Assembly (NCBI GenBank): GCA_944385095.1
Contig: CALWVS010000005.1
Coordinates: 38,120-102,119, forward strand
Origin: an uncultured Oscillospiraceae bacterium
Lineage (GTDB): Bacteria; Bacillota; Clostridia; Oscillospirales; Oscillospiraceae
Reading direction: 5' to 3'
Length of the DNA: 64,000 bases
The translations under genes were made by a program, and so were the position numbers. Under the pieces are notes generated by a model. It was not told the DNA's origin and did no database searches. It saw nothing but the letters and a program-made list of their open reading frames with translations. Of this stretch, positions 55,898 to 63,924 are shown in pieces. Numbering within the stretch: position 1 is the first letter of the stretch; each line of letters starts with the position of its first letter.

Positions 55898-56704
55898 ATG
55901 CACCTGACCAAAATGCACGGGCTTGGGAATGATTATTTATACATAAATTGTATAGAGAAAAAACCGGAACATTTGCCGGAACTGGCAATACAGCTTTCAG
56001 ACCGACACTTTGGTGTGGGGAGTGATGGGCTGATTTGTGTTCTGCCTGGAGACAAAGGAGATTTTACCATGGAGATGTACAATGCAGATGGTTCACGGGG
56101 GGCAATGTGTGGCAATGGGATCCGATGTTTTGGAAAGTATGTCTATGAACGGGGACTAACCAGAAAAACCTGTCTGAGCATTGACACCGATGCAGGGCAA
56201 AGACAACTGGAGTTGAGGGTAAGAGGGGGAAAAGTGGAGCAAGTACGAGTTGATATGGGGATACCAAGGGTTTTAAAGGCAGTGGAACTATTGATAGAGG
56301 AAAAACAGCGTTTCCTGTATCCAGTGGATGTGGGAAACCCCCATGCAGTGTGTTTTTGTGAGCCTTTGGAGCAAATTCCATTGGAACGCTTGGGACCTGT
56401 ATTGGAAGTGCATCCTGCCTTGCCCCAACGCTCCAATGTGGAATTTGTATGGCTTCCAAGCCCGGAGCGGTTGAAAATTCAGGTGTGGGAGCGGGGGAGC
56501 GGTGTCACGTTGGCCTGTGGGACAGGAGCTTGTGCGGCACTGGCTGCCGGGGTATCCAGTGGGCGATGTGAACGGGCGGTGACAGCCCATCTGCCCGGGG
56601 GAGAACTGGAACTGCAATGGAGCAGAGACACCAACCATATCTACATGACAGGAGGGGCAACAGAAGTATTTGAATGCGAACTTTCGGAAGATTATGCAAG
56701 TTAG
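55898..56704 (+). CDS. dapF: Diaminopimelate epimerase
   Basis: A 268-residue enzyme converting LL- to meso-diaminopimelate for lysine and peptidoglycan. The two catalytic cysteines are Cys71 (AMCGNGIRCFGKYVYE) and Cys207 (LACGTGACAALAAG). FTKMHGLGNDYLYI-type opening is visible as MHLTKMHGLGNDYLYI. I use the ATG at 55898, with GGGAGGT nine bases upstream; the open frame starts 23 codons earlier without a site. The next gene, dapL, makes its substrate. Confidence 0.93.
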   Translation: MHLTKMHGLGNDYLYINCIEKKPEHLPELAIQLSDRHFGVGSDGLICVLPGDKGDFTMEMYNADGSRGAMCGNGIRCFGKYVYERGLTRKTCLSIDTDAGQRQLELRVRGGKVEQVRVDMGIPRVLKAVELLIEEKQRFLYPVDVGNPHAVCFCEPLEQIPLERLGPVLEVHPALPQRSNVEFVWLPSPERLKIQVWERGSGVTLACGTGACAALAAGVSSGRCERAVTAHLPGGELELQWSRDTNHIYMTGGATEVFECELSEDYAS

Positions 56705-56706
56705 CA

Positions 56707-56735
56707 TTGACAATCTGTCAACTTTGAAGGATAAT
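56707..56735 (+). promoter_or_regulatory. Promoter of dapL
   Basis: TTGACA (56707-56712), 17-base spacer, GATAAT (56730-56735), just after the dapF stop. dapL can therefore be transcribed alone as well as from dapF. Confidence 0.6.
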
Positions 56736-56782
56736 AACAGGTATGGGAAACTTTACATTTAGAACAAAGGAGAATAGAGCAT

Positions 56783-58006
56783 ATGACCCAAATCAATCAG
56801 AACTTCCTGAAGTTGCCCGGCAGCTATCTCTTTTCTGAGATTGCCCGCCGTGTCTCTGCCTACACCACTGCCCACCCTGAAGCAAAGATGATTCGTCTGG
56901 GGATTGGAGATGTCACCCGTCCTCTGGTGCCTGCTGTTATTGCTGCCATGCACAGTGCAGTGGATGAGATGGGCACATTTGAGGGATTTCATGGTTATGG
57001 ACCTGAGCAGGGCTATGAGTTTTTGAGAAATGCCATTGCAGAGCATGACTATGCTGCAAGGGATATGGACATTCAACCCAATGAAATTTTTATTTCAGAT
57101 GGTGCAAAAAGTGACTGCGGCAATATTGGTGATATTTTTGGTCCAGATAATGTAGTTGCAGTGTGTGACCCTGTATATCCTGTCTATGTGGACACCAATG
57201 CAATGGCAGGGCGTGCTGGCGATTTTCAGGAGGAGATTGGTCGCTGGTCTAAGCTGGTCTATATGCCCTGTGTGGCAGAAAACGGCTTTACACCTGAACT
57301 GCCAAAAGAAAAGGTAGATATGATTTATCTCTGCTACCCCAACAACCCCACTGGTACCGTCGCCACAAAAGAGCAGTTGAAAGTGTGGGTGGACTATGCC
57401 AATGAGCACCAGTCCATTATTCTGTTTGATTCTGCCTATGAGGCGTTTGTCACAGAGGAGAATGTGCCACACAGTATTTTTGAAATTGAGGGCGCACGCA
57501 CCTGTGCCATTGAGTTCCGTTCCTTCTCCAAAACAGCCGGATTTACTGGAAATCGCTGTGCCTATACTGTGGTACCAATGGAGCTGGAGCGGGATGGAGC
57601 AAAGCTCAACTCCCTGTGGAACCGCCGTCAGTGCACCAAGTTCAATGGTGTTCCCTATGTGATTCAGCGTGGTGCCGCTGCCATTTACACAGAGGAGGGC
57701 AAGGCTCAAATTCGTGAGAACATTGCCTACTACCAGAACAATGCCAAGGTGATTTTGGAAGGTCTCACTGAGGCTGGGTTGACCTGCTATGGTGGTGTGA
57801 ATGCCCCCTATATCTGGATGAAAACACCAGATGGTGTCGGCTCCTGGGAGTTCTTTGACCGCATTTTACAGGAGGCAAATGTGGTCACAACACCTGGTGC
57901 TGGCTTTGGTCCCAGTGGTGAGGGCTATATCCGTTTGACTGCTTTTGGAGATGCCGATGCAACCCGTGAGGCAGTAGATCGCATTAAGAAGATGCTCAAA
58001 AACTGA
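56783..58006 (+). CDS. dapL: LL-diaminopimelate aminotransferase
   Basis: A 407-residue PLP aminotransferase that makes LL-diaminopimelate from tetrahydrodipicolinate and glutamate in one step. This bypasses the succinyl/acetyl route and is typical of Clostridia and other anaerobes. Signatures: [59 protein letters not shown] and the PLP lysine in [22 protein letters not shown] precedes the ATG. Confidence 0.95.
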   Translation: MTQINQNFLKLPGSYLFSEIARRVSAYTTAHPEAKMIRLGIGDVTRPLVPAVIAAMHSAVDEMGTFEGFHGYGPEQGYEFLRNAIAEHDYAARDMDIQPNEIFISDGAKSDCGNIGDIFGPDNVVAVCDPVYPVYVDTNAMAGRAGDFQEEIGRWSKLVYMPCVAENGFTPELPKEKVDMIYLCYPNNPTGTVATKEQLKVWVDYANEHQSIILFDSAYEAFVTEENVPHSIFEIEGARTCAIEFRSFSKTAGFTGNRCAYTVVPMELERDGAKLNSLWNRRQCTKFNGVPYVIQRGAAAIYTEEGKAQIRENIAYYQNNAKVILEGLTEAGLTCYGGVNAPYIWMKTPDGVGSWEFFDRILQEANVVTTPGAGFGPSGEGYIRLTAFGDADATREAVDRIKKMLKN

Positions 58007-58024
58007 TTCCGTTGAAATGACACA

Positions 58025-58072
58025 AAAAACCACACAAGAAGGGGAAATACCTTCTTGTGTGGTTTTTCTTTT
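58025..58072 (+). terminator. Terminator of dapL
   Basis: AAAAACCACACAAGAAGG / CCTTCTTGTGTGGTTTTT stem with a short loop and trailing T run. Confidence 0.88.
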
Positions 58073-58093
58073 TCCATAGATAAAATTCTCAAC

Positions 58094-58133
58094 AACAAAA
58101 AAGAATCTCAAAGCCTTTCAGCTTTGAGATTCT
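58094..58133 (-). terminator. Terminator of the tRNA-Ser pair
   Basis: On the minus strand AGAATCTCAAAGC / GCTTTGAGATTCT followed by TTTTTTG; it touches the CCA end of tRNA-Ser(GCT). Confidence 0.8.
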
Positions 58134-58224
58134 GGCGCAGAAGGAGGGATTCGAACCCTCGCACGGTTTAACCCGCCTACTCCCTTAGCAGGGGAGCCCC
58201 TTATAGCCACTTGGGTACTTCTGC
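58133..58224 (-). tRNA. tRNA-Ser (GCT anticodon)
   Basis: Minus-strand class II tRNA: acceptor GCAGAAG/CTTCTGC, anticodon stem CTCCC/GGGAG with loop CTGCTAA (anticodon GCT, 58199-58197), long variable arm, T-arm CGAGGGTTCGAATCCCTC, encoded CCA. Confidence 0.95.
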
Positions 58225-58263
58225 AAGTGCTACAATTTAAACAAAACAATGGATAGAGAACAG

Positions 58264-58351
58264 TGGCGGAGAGAGTGGGATTCGAACCCACGGCTCTTGA
58301 CGAGTCACTGGTTTTCAAGACCAGCTCCTTAAACCACTCGGACATCTCTCC
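58264..58351 (-). tRNA. tRNA-Ser (TGA anticodon)
   Basis: Minus-strand class II tRNA: acceptor GGAGAGA/TCTCTCC, anticodon stem CTGGT/ACCAG with loop CTTGAAA (anticodon TGA, 58317-58315), variable arm, T-arm GTGGGTTCGAATCCCAC, encoded CCA. It is first in a two-tRNA transcript. Confidence 0.95.
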
Positions 58352-58379
58352 GTGTCGTTGCCAACCAGAGGCAAGACAT

Positions 58380-58408
58380 ATATTATCACAGAACATAGGA
58401 TATGTCAA
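58380..58408 (-). promoter_or_regulatory. Promoter of the tRNA-Ser pair
   Basis: Minus strand TTGACA (58408-58403), 17-base spacer, TAATAT (58385-58380), about 29 bases before the first tRNA. Confidence 0.75.
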
Positions 58409-58500
58409 CAATTTTTTTAAAATTTTTTCAAGACAACTGCACCAGAACAGGACTGTCTACATAGTCTAACACAGATTTAGAATGTTTGGAGGTTGGTAGA

Positions 58501-59592
58501 ATGAATATGCCCAAAGTTACCTATTTTTTGGGGGCAAATTCGCCAGATGGGTTTTATTCCTTATATTCAGAACTGATTCCAGTGGAGCAAGCCAGTCATA
58601 TTTATATCATAAAAGGCGGTGCTGGCTGTGGCAAATCCACTTTAATGAGACAGGTTGCAAGCCAGTTGGAGTCACAGGGAGAGACAGTAGAGTATATCTG
58701 TTGTTCTGGGGACCCAGATTCTCTGGATGCTGTTGTGTTCCCCAATCTTGGGGCAGCTATGGTAGATGGAACGGCCCCACATGTAGTGGAACCCAAATAC
58801 CCTGGGCTGATTGAGGAGTATGTGAATTTAGGAAAGACTTATAACCAAGAGGGACTGCAAACCATTCGTGAAACCATATTATCCTGTATGCAGGGGTATC
58901 AGGAACATTACCAGAGAGCCTATCGCTGTCTCAATGCAGCCGCTGAGATTTTGATGGATATGCGGTCTATGGTGCTCACAACAGAATTAAAGCAAAAGTT
59001 ACAGAAGCGTGGGAAAGGGATAGGAGCTAAGGAGCTGAAAGACAAAAAGACAGGGGAGACAGGGACAGTGCGTCAAAGATTTTTGGATGCCATTACCCAT
59101 AAAGGTTCCATTGTATGTTGGGACACTGTGTATGCCCAGTGCCCAAGAATATATGAACTGGTGGATGGGTATGGGTTAGCCCATGAGGTACTGTCTGAAC
59201 TTTTGGCAGATGGGCTGAAAAAGGGCTATTCTATGGTGGCTTGTCCCGACCCCATGTTCCCTGAGCAGGTAAAACACTTGCTGATACCAGAATTGGGGCT
59301 GGCTTTTGTGACCACACAGAACAAAGGGGAAGATGGGTTGGAAAGCTACCGAACCATCTATCTGGACCATATGATTGATGCAGAATTACTGGCACAGAAT
59401 AAAGCTCGTCTGAAATTTGCCAGAAAGGTGTCAGGGGCGTTGGTTGAGGAAGCAGTGGTATCTCTGGTGCAGGCAAAAGAGATGCACGATGGACTGGAAA
59501 AAAACTACAATCCATTTGTGGATTTTTCCATGGTATCCACAGTGGCAGACAGAATTGTGGGGGAACTGTTGCATCAGGAAGCCAAAAACTGA
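58501..59592 (+). CDS. P-loop ATPase of unknown function (PRK06851-like)
   Basis: A 363-residue cytoplasmic protein. Walker A GGAGCGKST lies at residues 39-47, and the opening VTYFLGANSPDGFYSLYSELI matches a family of uncharacterised Firmicute ATPases that I recall under PRK06851. A second half (KGSIVCWDTVYAQCPRIYEL, then GYSMVACPDPMFPEQVKHL) may be a degenerate duplicate of the nucleotide-binding fold. The start is set by GGAGG eight bases before the ATG at 58501; an ATG at 58486 precedes that site. The first gene after the tRNA-Ser pair. Confidence 0.8.
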   Translation: MNMPKVTYFLGANSPDGFYSLYSELIPVEQASHIYIIKGGAGCGKSTLMRQVASQLESQGETVEYICCSGDPDSLDAVVFPNLGAAMVDGTAPHVVEPKYPGLIEEYVNLGKTYNQEGLQTIRETILSCMQGYQEHYQRAYRCLNAAAEILMDMRSMVLTTELKQKLQKRGKGIGAKELKDKKTGETGTVRQRFLDAITHKGSIVCWDTVYAQCPRIYELVDGYGLAHEVLSELLADGLKKGYSMVACPDPMFPEQVKHLLIPELGLAFVTTQNKGEDGLESYRTIYLDHMIDAELLAQNKARLKFARKVSGALVEEAVVSLVQAKEMHDGLEKNYNPFVDFSMVSTVADRIVGELLHQEAKN

Positions 59593-59594
59593 GG

Positions 59595-59681
59595 TACATC
59601 AGGAATTCTCTCGTCTAAACAAAGTATGCTGTGGAGTGAGAGAAAAGAAAATCACTCCACAGCATAGCTGTATCTGATGTA
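59595..59681. repeat. Nested inverted repeats after the P-loop ATPase gene
   Basis: Outer arms TACATCAG (59595-59602) / CTGATGTA (59674-59681). Inner perfect 15-bp arms TATGCTGTGGAGTGA / TCACTCCACAGCATA (59625-59639 / 59652-59666). It lies between convergent genes and probably acts as terminator, though T runs are poor. Confidence 0.55.
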
Positions 59682-59689
59682 TGGGGACT

Positions 59690-60589
59690 TTATTCCTGTG
59701 GTTTGCTCCAATCGCGGAAGGAGAGATTCAAGTCAACAGCACCTTCAATTCCGGGTACAGTGCCAGTGTGGGTGTACTGCCACATATCGAAATGATAATA
59801 GAAATCCGGTGTCTGGTCGTATTCAGCCAACCAGAATGGAATGTGGGAGAGAAGATCCAGTTGATAAAACAGATACCCCATATCCTGATTAAAATAGACC
59901 ATAGGAGTATAGCCAGCGGCAGCAATGAAATCACAAAATGCCAATGCGCACTCAGTGGCAGTGGCACCGTCCACTGTGTTGGTGCGGGCAGAATCATCAC
60001 TGGTGATAAATTCCCAGTCAAACACAACAGGATAGCCAATGGGATAGCCACGGATGGCTTCCAATACATATTCTGCTTCTTCCTGTGCCTCTAAAATGGA
60101 GGTGGCCTGAGAGAAAAAGTAGATGCCCACATCCAGACCCGCAGCGGTGGCACCTTGTATATTCTGCTCAAATGTGGAATCTGTTTTCAGAACACCGGTG
60201 GAGTAGCCACGATAACCCAGTCGAATCATGGCAAATTCAATTCCAGAGTCAGCTACCTGTTCCCAATCAATATTTTGCTGATAGAAGGAGACATCGATAC
60301 CAAGAGCAGCAGATGTTTGGTTGGATTGATAGCCAATATAACCGTTTTCATTGACAGAAAACTGTTCTGGCACATATTCATTACGGGGAACGCCTTTTAA
60401 GACAAGCAGCTCCTGATTGCGATAGGTCAAATATTTTGGGGTTTGTGACTGAAGAAAGAACCAGCCTGCAATAGCACAGACCAGAACCAGTAAAATGCCC
60501 AGACCAATCCAAAGCCCCTTTTTGCTTTTTTTGGGTGGCGGTGGTGTGGATACAGTTTCTGAGCGGGTAGCTGAGGGGAGACGATTCAT
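59690..60589 (-). CDS. Membrane-anchored GH25 muramidase (lysozyme family)
   Basis: A 299-residue protein: short proline-rich cytoplasmic N-terminus (TPPPPKKSKKG), one transmembrane helix (about 25-46), a spacer, then a GH25 domain (about 95-295). The catalytic signatures are LGIDVSFYQQNIDWEQV and YPVVFDWEFI; FAMIRLGYRGY and the end MWQYTHTGTVPGIEGAVDLNL are typical. It should cleave the MurNAc-GlcNAc bond of peptidoglycan from the outer membrane face. The ATG at 60589 has GGAGGG six bases upstream; the longer frame lacks one. Confidence 0.9.
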   Translation of the reverse strand: MNRLPSATRSETVSTPPPPKKSKKGLWIGLGILLVLVCAIAGWFFLQSQTPKYLTYRNQELLVLKGVPRNEYVPEQFSVNENGYIGYQSNQTSAALGIDVSFYQQNIDWEQVADSGIEFAMIRLGYRGYSTGVLKTDSTFEQNIQGATAAGLDVGIYFFSQATSILEAQEEAEYVLEAIRGYPIGYPVVFDWEFITSDDSARTNTVDGATATECALAFCDFIAAAGYTPMVYFNQDMGYLFYQLDLLSHIPFWLAEYDQTPDFYYHFDMWQYTHTGTVPGIEGAVDLNLSFRDWSKPQE

Positions 60590-60741
60590 AGATTGCCCTC
60601 CTGAACGTGAATAAAATACAATTTTACAGAGAATCCCCCTCATTCTATCAGTTTTACTGAGAAATATCAAGGTTATTTCTGGAAAATCAAAATGAGGGTG
60701 TGTGGACGTTATCCTCCTACAGATGAACTTACATATCGTTG

Positions 60742-60770
60742 TTGAAATGAAGGTTGTTTTCCCTTATAAT
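60742..60770 (+). promoter_or_regulatory. Promoter with long leader to the SUKH-like gene
   Basis: TTGAAA (60742-60747), 17-base spacer, TATAAT (60765-60770). The next convincing gene starts at 61133, so the leader would be about 355 bases. Confidence 0.6.
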
Positions 60771-60789
60771 ATCAGATAAAGAGAGGATT

Positions 60790-61068
60790 GTGGTACATTC
60801 AGGAAATTTATTTCTATTGATTGTAAATCAACCTGTTTGGAGTGGTATGATGAGTATGAGAACTGGAATACCCCCATATGTCCCATTTTTAGGGCAGTAT
60901 GTTTATCACTACATCAAGAAAGAGATGTGGTTTGTCTTTCATGTCTATTCATGCCATGCATCAGTCTGTCTCAATGACAGAGTGGTGTGTGGCGTTTTTT
61001 CTAAAAGCGTGCTTTGTTTAGAACGTTGGCTTCTCGTTTTGCCTGCTGGTTTTTATAGGTTTATCTGA
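60790..61068 (+). CDS. Doubtful short open frame in the long leader
   Basis: From a GTG at 60790 (GAGAGG three bases before it) an open frame runs 92 codons. The product would be aromatic and rather hydrophobic (for example YVPFLGQYVYHYIKKEMWFV) with no recognisable family. The composition is unlike the neighbouring proteins and the ribosome-binding site is too close. It may be a leader peptide, a decayed gene or chance. The rest of the 543-base gap 60590-61132 shows only the promoter. Confidence 0.2.
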   Translation: MVHSGNLFLLIVNQPVWSGMMSMRTGIPPYVPFLGQYVYHYIKKEMWFVFHVYSCHASVCLNDRVVCGVFSKSVLCLERWLLVLPAGFYRFI

Positions 61069-61132
61069 GAAGTTTGTTGATGTTTGGCTTGTTTTGTGCG
61101 GTCTATATACCAAAAGAACAGGAGGTTTTACC

Positions 61133-61723
61133 ATGACAGATACCCAATGCCGTCAATTTATGAAGAACTTTTTTGAGAGGTATTATCACAAGTTGGAGCA
61201 GATAGAAAATGGAATTGCATTGATGTACCCTTCGGAGGATGTTGACCGATTGATGTGGAGTGAGTATGCCAATCCACAGGAGGAATGGAAAAAATGGAAA
61301 CTGGTACCCTCTACCATTACAGAGGAAGACATGGAACAACTGGAGAAAGCCATTGGAGTGAAGCTTCCACAGTGTTTGAAAGCACTCCTGACGGTTTACC
61401 ACCACTATTTTCATTACCCTGTGGGCTGTAACCCTATCTCCAGTCCATTTGAGAGTTTCCTTGGTGTGTGGAATCCACTGTTTGTGGAGCATGGATATAT
61501 TCCTTTTGCTTGGGATGAGGAAGGTTATTGTATTCGGTGCATCCATCTAAAGAATATGCCAGATGAGGAGCAGTGTGGAATTTATCAGATTGACCATGAA
61601 ATCCTATGTTCAATGGAAGATGATGCAGTACAACAAGGAGAACTGGACAAAAATATGGAATATATCTCACAGAATCTCTTTACCTATTTGGAGACTGCTC
61701 TCCATGAGGTGGAACAGCCATGA
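61133..61723 (+). CDS. SUKH (SMI1/KNR4-like) domain protein
   Basis: A 196-residue cytoplasmic protein. The core around residues 60-125 has the SUKH pattern: LVPSTITEEDMEQLEKAIGV followed by KLPQCLKALLTVYHHYF, then a tryptophan/acidic loop (FAWDEEGYCIRCIHL). SUKH proteins are often immunity factors of contact-dependent or polymorphic toxins. No toxin gene is visible here. GGAGG precedes the ATG at 61133, which I prefer over the upstream in-frame ATG at 61094. The next gene starts inside its stop codon (ATGA), so the two are coupled. Confidence 0.7.
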   Translation: MTDTQCRQFMKNFFERYYHKLEQIENGIALMYPSEDVDRLMWSEYANPQEEWKKWKLVPSTITEEDMEQLEKAIGVKLPQCLKALLTVYHHYFHYPVGCNPISSPFESFLGVWNPLFVEHGYIPFAWDEEGYCIRCIHLKNMPDEEQCGIYQIDHEILCSMEDDAVQQGELDKNMEYISQNLFTYLETALHEVEQP

Positions 61724-62037
61724 GCAAAGTTGTCTCTTGTATTTTTGAGCCAGAGCCAGAACAGTGGGGACTGCGTGGGGACCCTTTTCTGTGGGAATAT
61801 CTGAAGGAGCGGTATCAAACTGTGGCATTCCCCTATTCCATCCAAATGTTCTGTGAAGATTTGGATGGTGTCTTTGAGGAGCTGATAGGGGAGTTTCCCG
61901 TGTCGGGAAAGGATTACTATATAGAGCAATTTGCAAAAAAGCATGTGGGAATGTCAACTGGCTGGTTAAGTGGAGCATTTTGGAGAAACACAGCCATTCC
62001 ACTGTTGTTGAGGCGGTTGGAGCAAGTAAACCAATGA
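61720..62037 (+). CDS. Small protein coupled to the SUKH gene, possible immunity protein
   Basis: A 105-residue acidic cytoplasmic protein. Its EPEPEQWGLRGDPFLWEYLK segment recalls small proteins found beside immunity genes in polymorphic toxin loci, but I cannot name a family. The remainder (VFEELIGEF, then YYIEQFAKKHVGMSTGWLSG) has alpha/beta character. It overlaps the SUKH gene by four bases (ATGA), so the two products are probably made together. A function as toxin antidote is inferred from context only. Confidence 0.6.
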   Translation: MSKVVSCIFEPEPEQWGLRGDPFLWEYLKERYQTVAFPYSIQMFCEDLDGVFEELIGEFPVSGKDYYIEQFAKKHVGMSTGWLSGAFWRNTAIPLLLRRLEQVNQ

Positions 62038-62239
62038 AATACATTCTTATAAACAAAAGAGAAACAACAGCTACAAATTTTGTTGGACAAAGTGGTCCAG
62101 CATGTTGAATAGATTGCAAAACTGGAGGCAGGGATAAAGGCACATAGGGGGTGAACCTGTTGTGATAGATGAAAGCAAAGAAATATAGAAAAGATGCCAG
62201 CACTTTATGAAATGAGAACAGAAAGAAAAGAGAGAAAGA

Positions 62240-63760
62240 ATGATCATGCAGGTTGAAAAATATTTGGGGAATCATATAGGGGATGCTAAGGTACTACTGA
62301 CACAGTGTCAGAATTGGAATAGGGATGATGAACCAGTCAAAGTCATTCGTATCCTTGAGACCATTCCAGAAGAAGAACGCACACCGGAACTGGACAGTGA
62401 GTTGGCACAAGCCTATATCAGCCTAGGAGTACCTTCCAGACGGGAACTGCTGAAAAGAGCGGTTGCACTGTTAGAACCATATGAGGAATACTTTCAGGAC
62501 AATCTCCAATGGAATTTTAGGATAGGCTATTCTTTCTTTTATTTGGAGCAAGAAGGGCGAGCATTGCCTTATTTGCTGAAGGTATTAGAAGCACATCCTA
62601 ATGATGAAGCGTTACAGAAATTTATGGATTGCTGCAAAGAAAGAATTGCACTGCCACAGTTCCAAGCAAGTTTTTGTGAGCGGACAAATGCGGCATGGGA
62701 AGCCTTTTTGGAACAGGAGGCAGAGCTGCGCCGCATTATGGATGAGGACAAGGAGCACAAGCGGGCAGGGGAACTGATTTGGCGATGTAAGGACATTCTT
62801 GATCTTGCCTTTGACAATATCGCCTTTGAAATGGGGTATGGTGATGGAAAATATGAGTTGATACTTACTCCAGAGGGAGATAAACTGAAACTGTTTCAGC
62901 TGGTTTATTTTCAGAAACATGCACCCAAAAAGGTGTTGGAACACTGGGATATTATGGTGGGTCGCAAGCCCATAGAGAGGCTTGGTATGCAGACAGGAGA
63001 TTGGAGTATTTCCAGTGAAGAGGTACTGCTTTGGATAGAACCACTGGATAAAAATAAAATTGGTTTGTCTGTCTACTGTGAAAAGTTGGTACCCTTGCTG
63101 CGTGAGCAAAAAGGACAGGTCTGGAGGATGTTGACAACCCTTACAGATAAGGTGTTGGGGGAGATTCCCAGTATGAGATGTATTGGTGGCTTTGATGTAT
63201 TGGAGACACCCAAACAGGAACCTTCCGTTGTTCTTTCTCAATTGTCTGACAAGTTGAGGGAGATGGGGCTGGATTTGTCTACTGACCCAGAGGCCCATTT
63301 GGACGACTATATTGCATATCAGATAGAGCCAGACCAGGACGAAAATGCTGGTTTTCGGTCGGATGTGTTTATTGGCTCCACCCGTTGTCCATCCCTGATT
63401 CGTCACTACTTAAACAATGAGAACCATGCAATCGACGACCTCCATGCAGATGGAGCTGTGGCAGGTTTCTTTTTATATCCGGTGGGCAGCTTTACCGGCG
63501 AAAATCGCAGCCAGCAGATCTGCAAGTTCCAAGATGAGATAGAGGAAAAGTTGAGTGAAGCATGTGGTCCAGATGCGTTTACATGCATTGGCAATGCAGT
63601 TGGTATCTACTGTGCCTATGTGGATTTCATTGCATGGGATTTGGATTATGTTTTGAATATGGCAAAGAAGGTTTTCGATGATACAGACCTACCCTATGTT
63701 GGGTTTCATGTATTCCGTCCAGATGCAAAGATAGTAATGCTAAAAGAGCCAGCCGAATGA
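62240..63760 (+). CDS. TPR-like repeat protein of unknown function
   Basis: A 506-residue cytoplasmic protein. The N-terminal 150 residues form helical pairs of TPR type (ELDSELAQAYISLGVPSRRE, NLQWNFRIGYSFFYLEQEGR, ALPYLLKVLEAHPNDEAL). The central and C-terminal parts (KVLEHWDIMVGRKP, DVFIGSTRCPSLIRHYLNNE) are mixed alpha/beta with no catalytic motif I recognise. I recall similar TPR proteins near SUKH and other immunity genes, but cannot name the family. It starts at ATG 62240 (alternative 62246) after a purine-rich AAAGAGAGAAAG site, 202 bases from the preceding small gene; nothing else is seen in that gap. Confidence 0.7.
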   Translation: MIMQVEKYLGNHIGDAKVLLTQCQNWNRDDEPVKVIRILETIPEEERTPELDSELAQAYISLGVPSRRELLKRAVALLEPYEEYFQDNLQWNFRIGYSFFYLEQEGRALPYLLKVLEAHPNDEALQKFMDCCKERIALPQFQASFCERTNAAWEAFLEQEAELRRIMDEDKEHKRAGELIWRCKDILDLAFDNIAFEMGYGDGKYELILTPEGDKLKLFQLVYFQKHAPKKVLEHWDIMVGRKPIERLGMQTGDWSISSEEVLLWIEPLDKNKIGLSVYCEKLVPLLREQKGQVWRMLTTLTDKVLGEIPSMRCIGGFDVLETPKQEPSVVLSQLSDKLREMGLDLSTDPEAHLDDYIAYQIEPDQDENAGFRSDVFIGSTRCPSLIRHYLNNENHAIDDLHADGAVAGFFLYPVGSFTGENRSQQICKFQDEIEEKLSEACGPDAFTCIGNAVGIYCAYVDFIAWDLDYVLNMAKKVFDDTDLPYVGFHVFRPDAKIVMLKEPAE

Positions 63761-63888
63761 GGCAGTTATGGACAGGGGAAGGATTATTCAAGATTCCAAA
63801 GGGGGACAGTTTTTGAAATCGTGTGTTGATGGGTTAGATGAGGCTCGGTTGCCATATCCTACACACCTGTAATTCCATTGAAGCAAGA

Positions 63889-63922
63889 GAAAAGCCCCAA
63901 AGCGATTATGCTCTGGGGCTTT
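63889..63922 (-). terminator. Terminator of tRNA-Ser(CGA)
   Basis: AAAGCCCCA..AGC / GCT..TGGGGCTTT stem on the minus strand, followed by TTTTCTCTT, three bases after the tRNA CCA. Confidence 0.7.
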
Positions 63923-63924
63923 CA

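Noticed and set aside
58118-58411. Minus-strand frame across the tRNA-Ser pair
   Set aside because: Made entirely of tRNA sequence read as protein.
62612-63406. 264-codon open frame antisense to the TPR-like gene
   Set aside because: Compositional shadow; no start signal and no recognisable domain.
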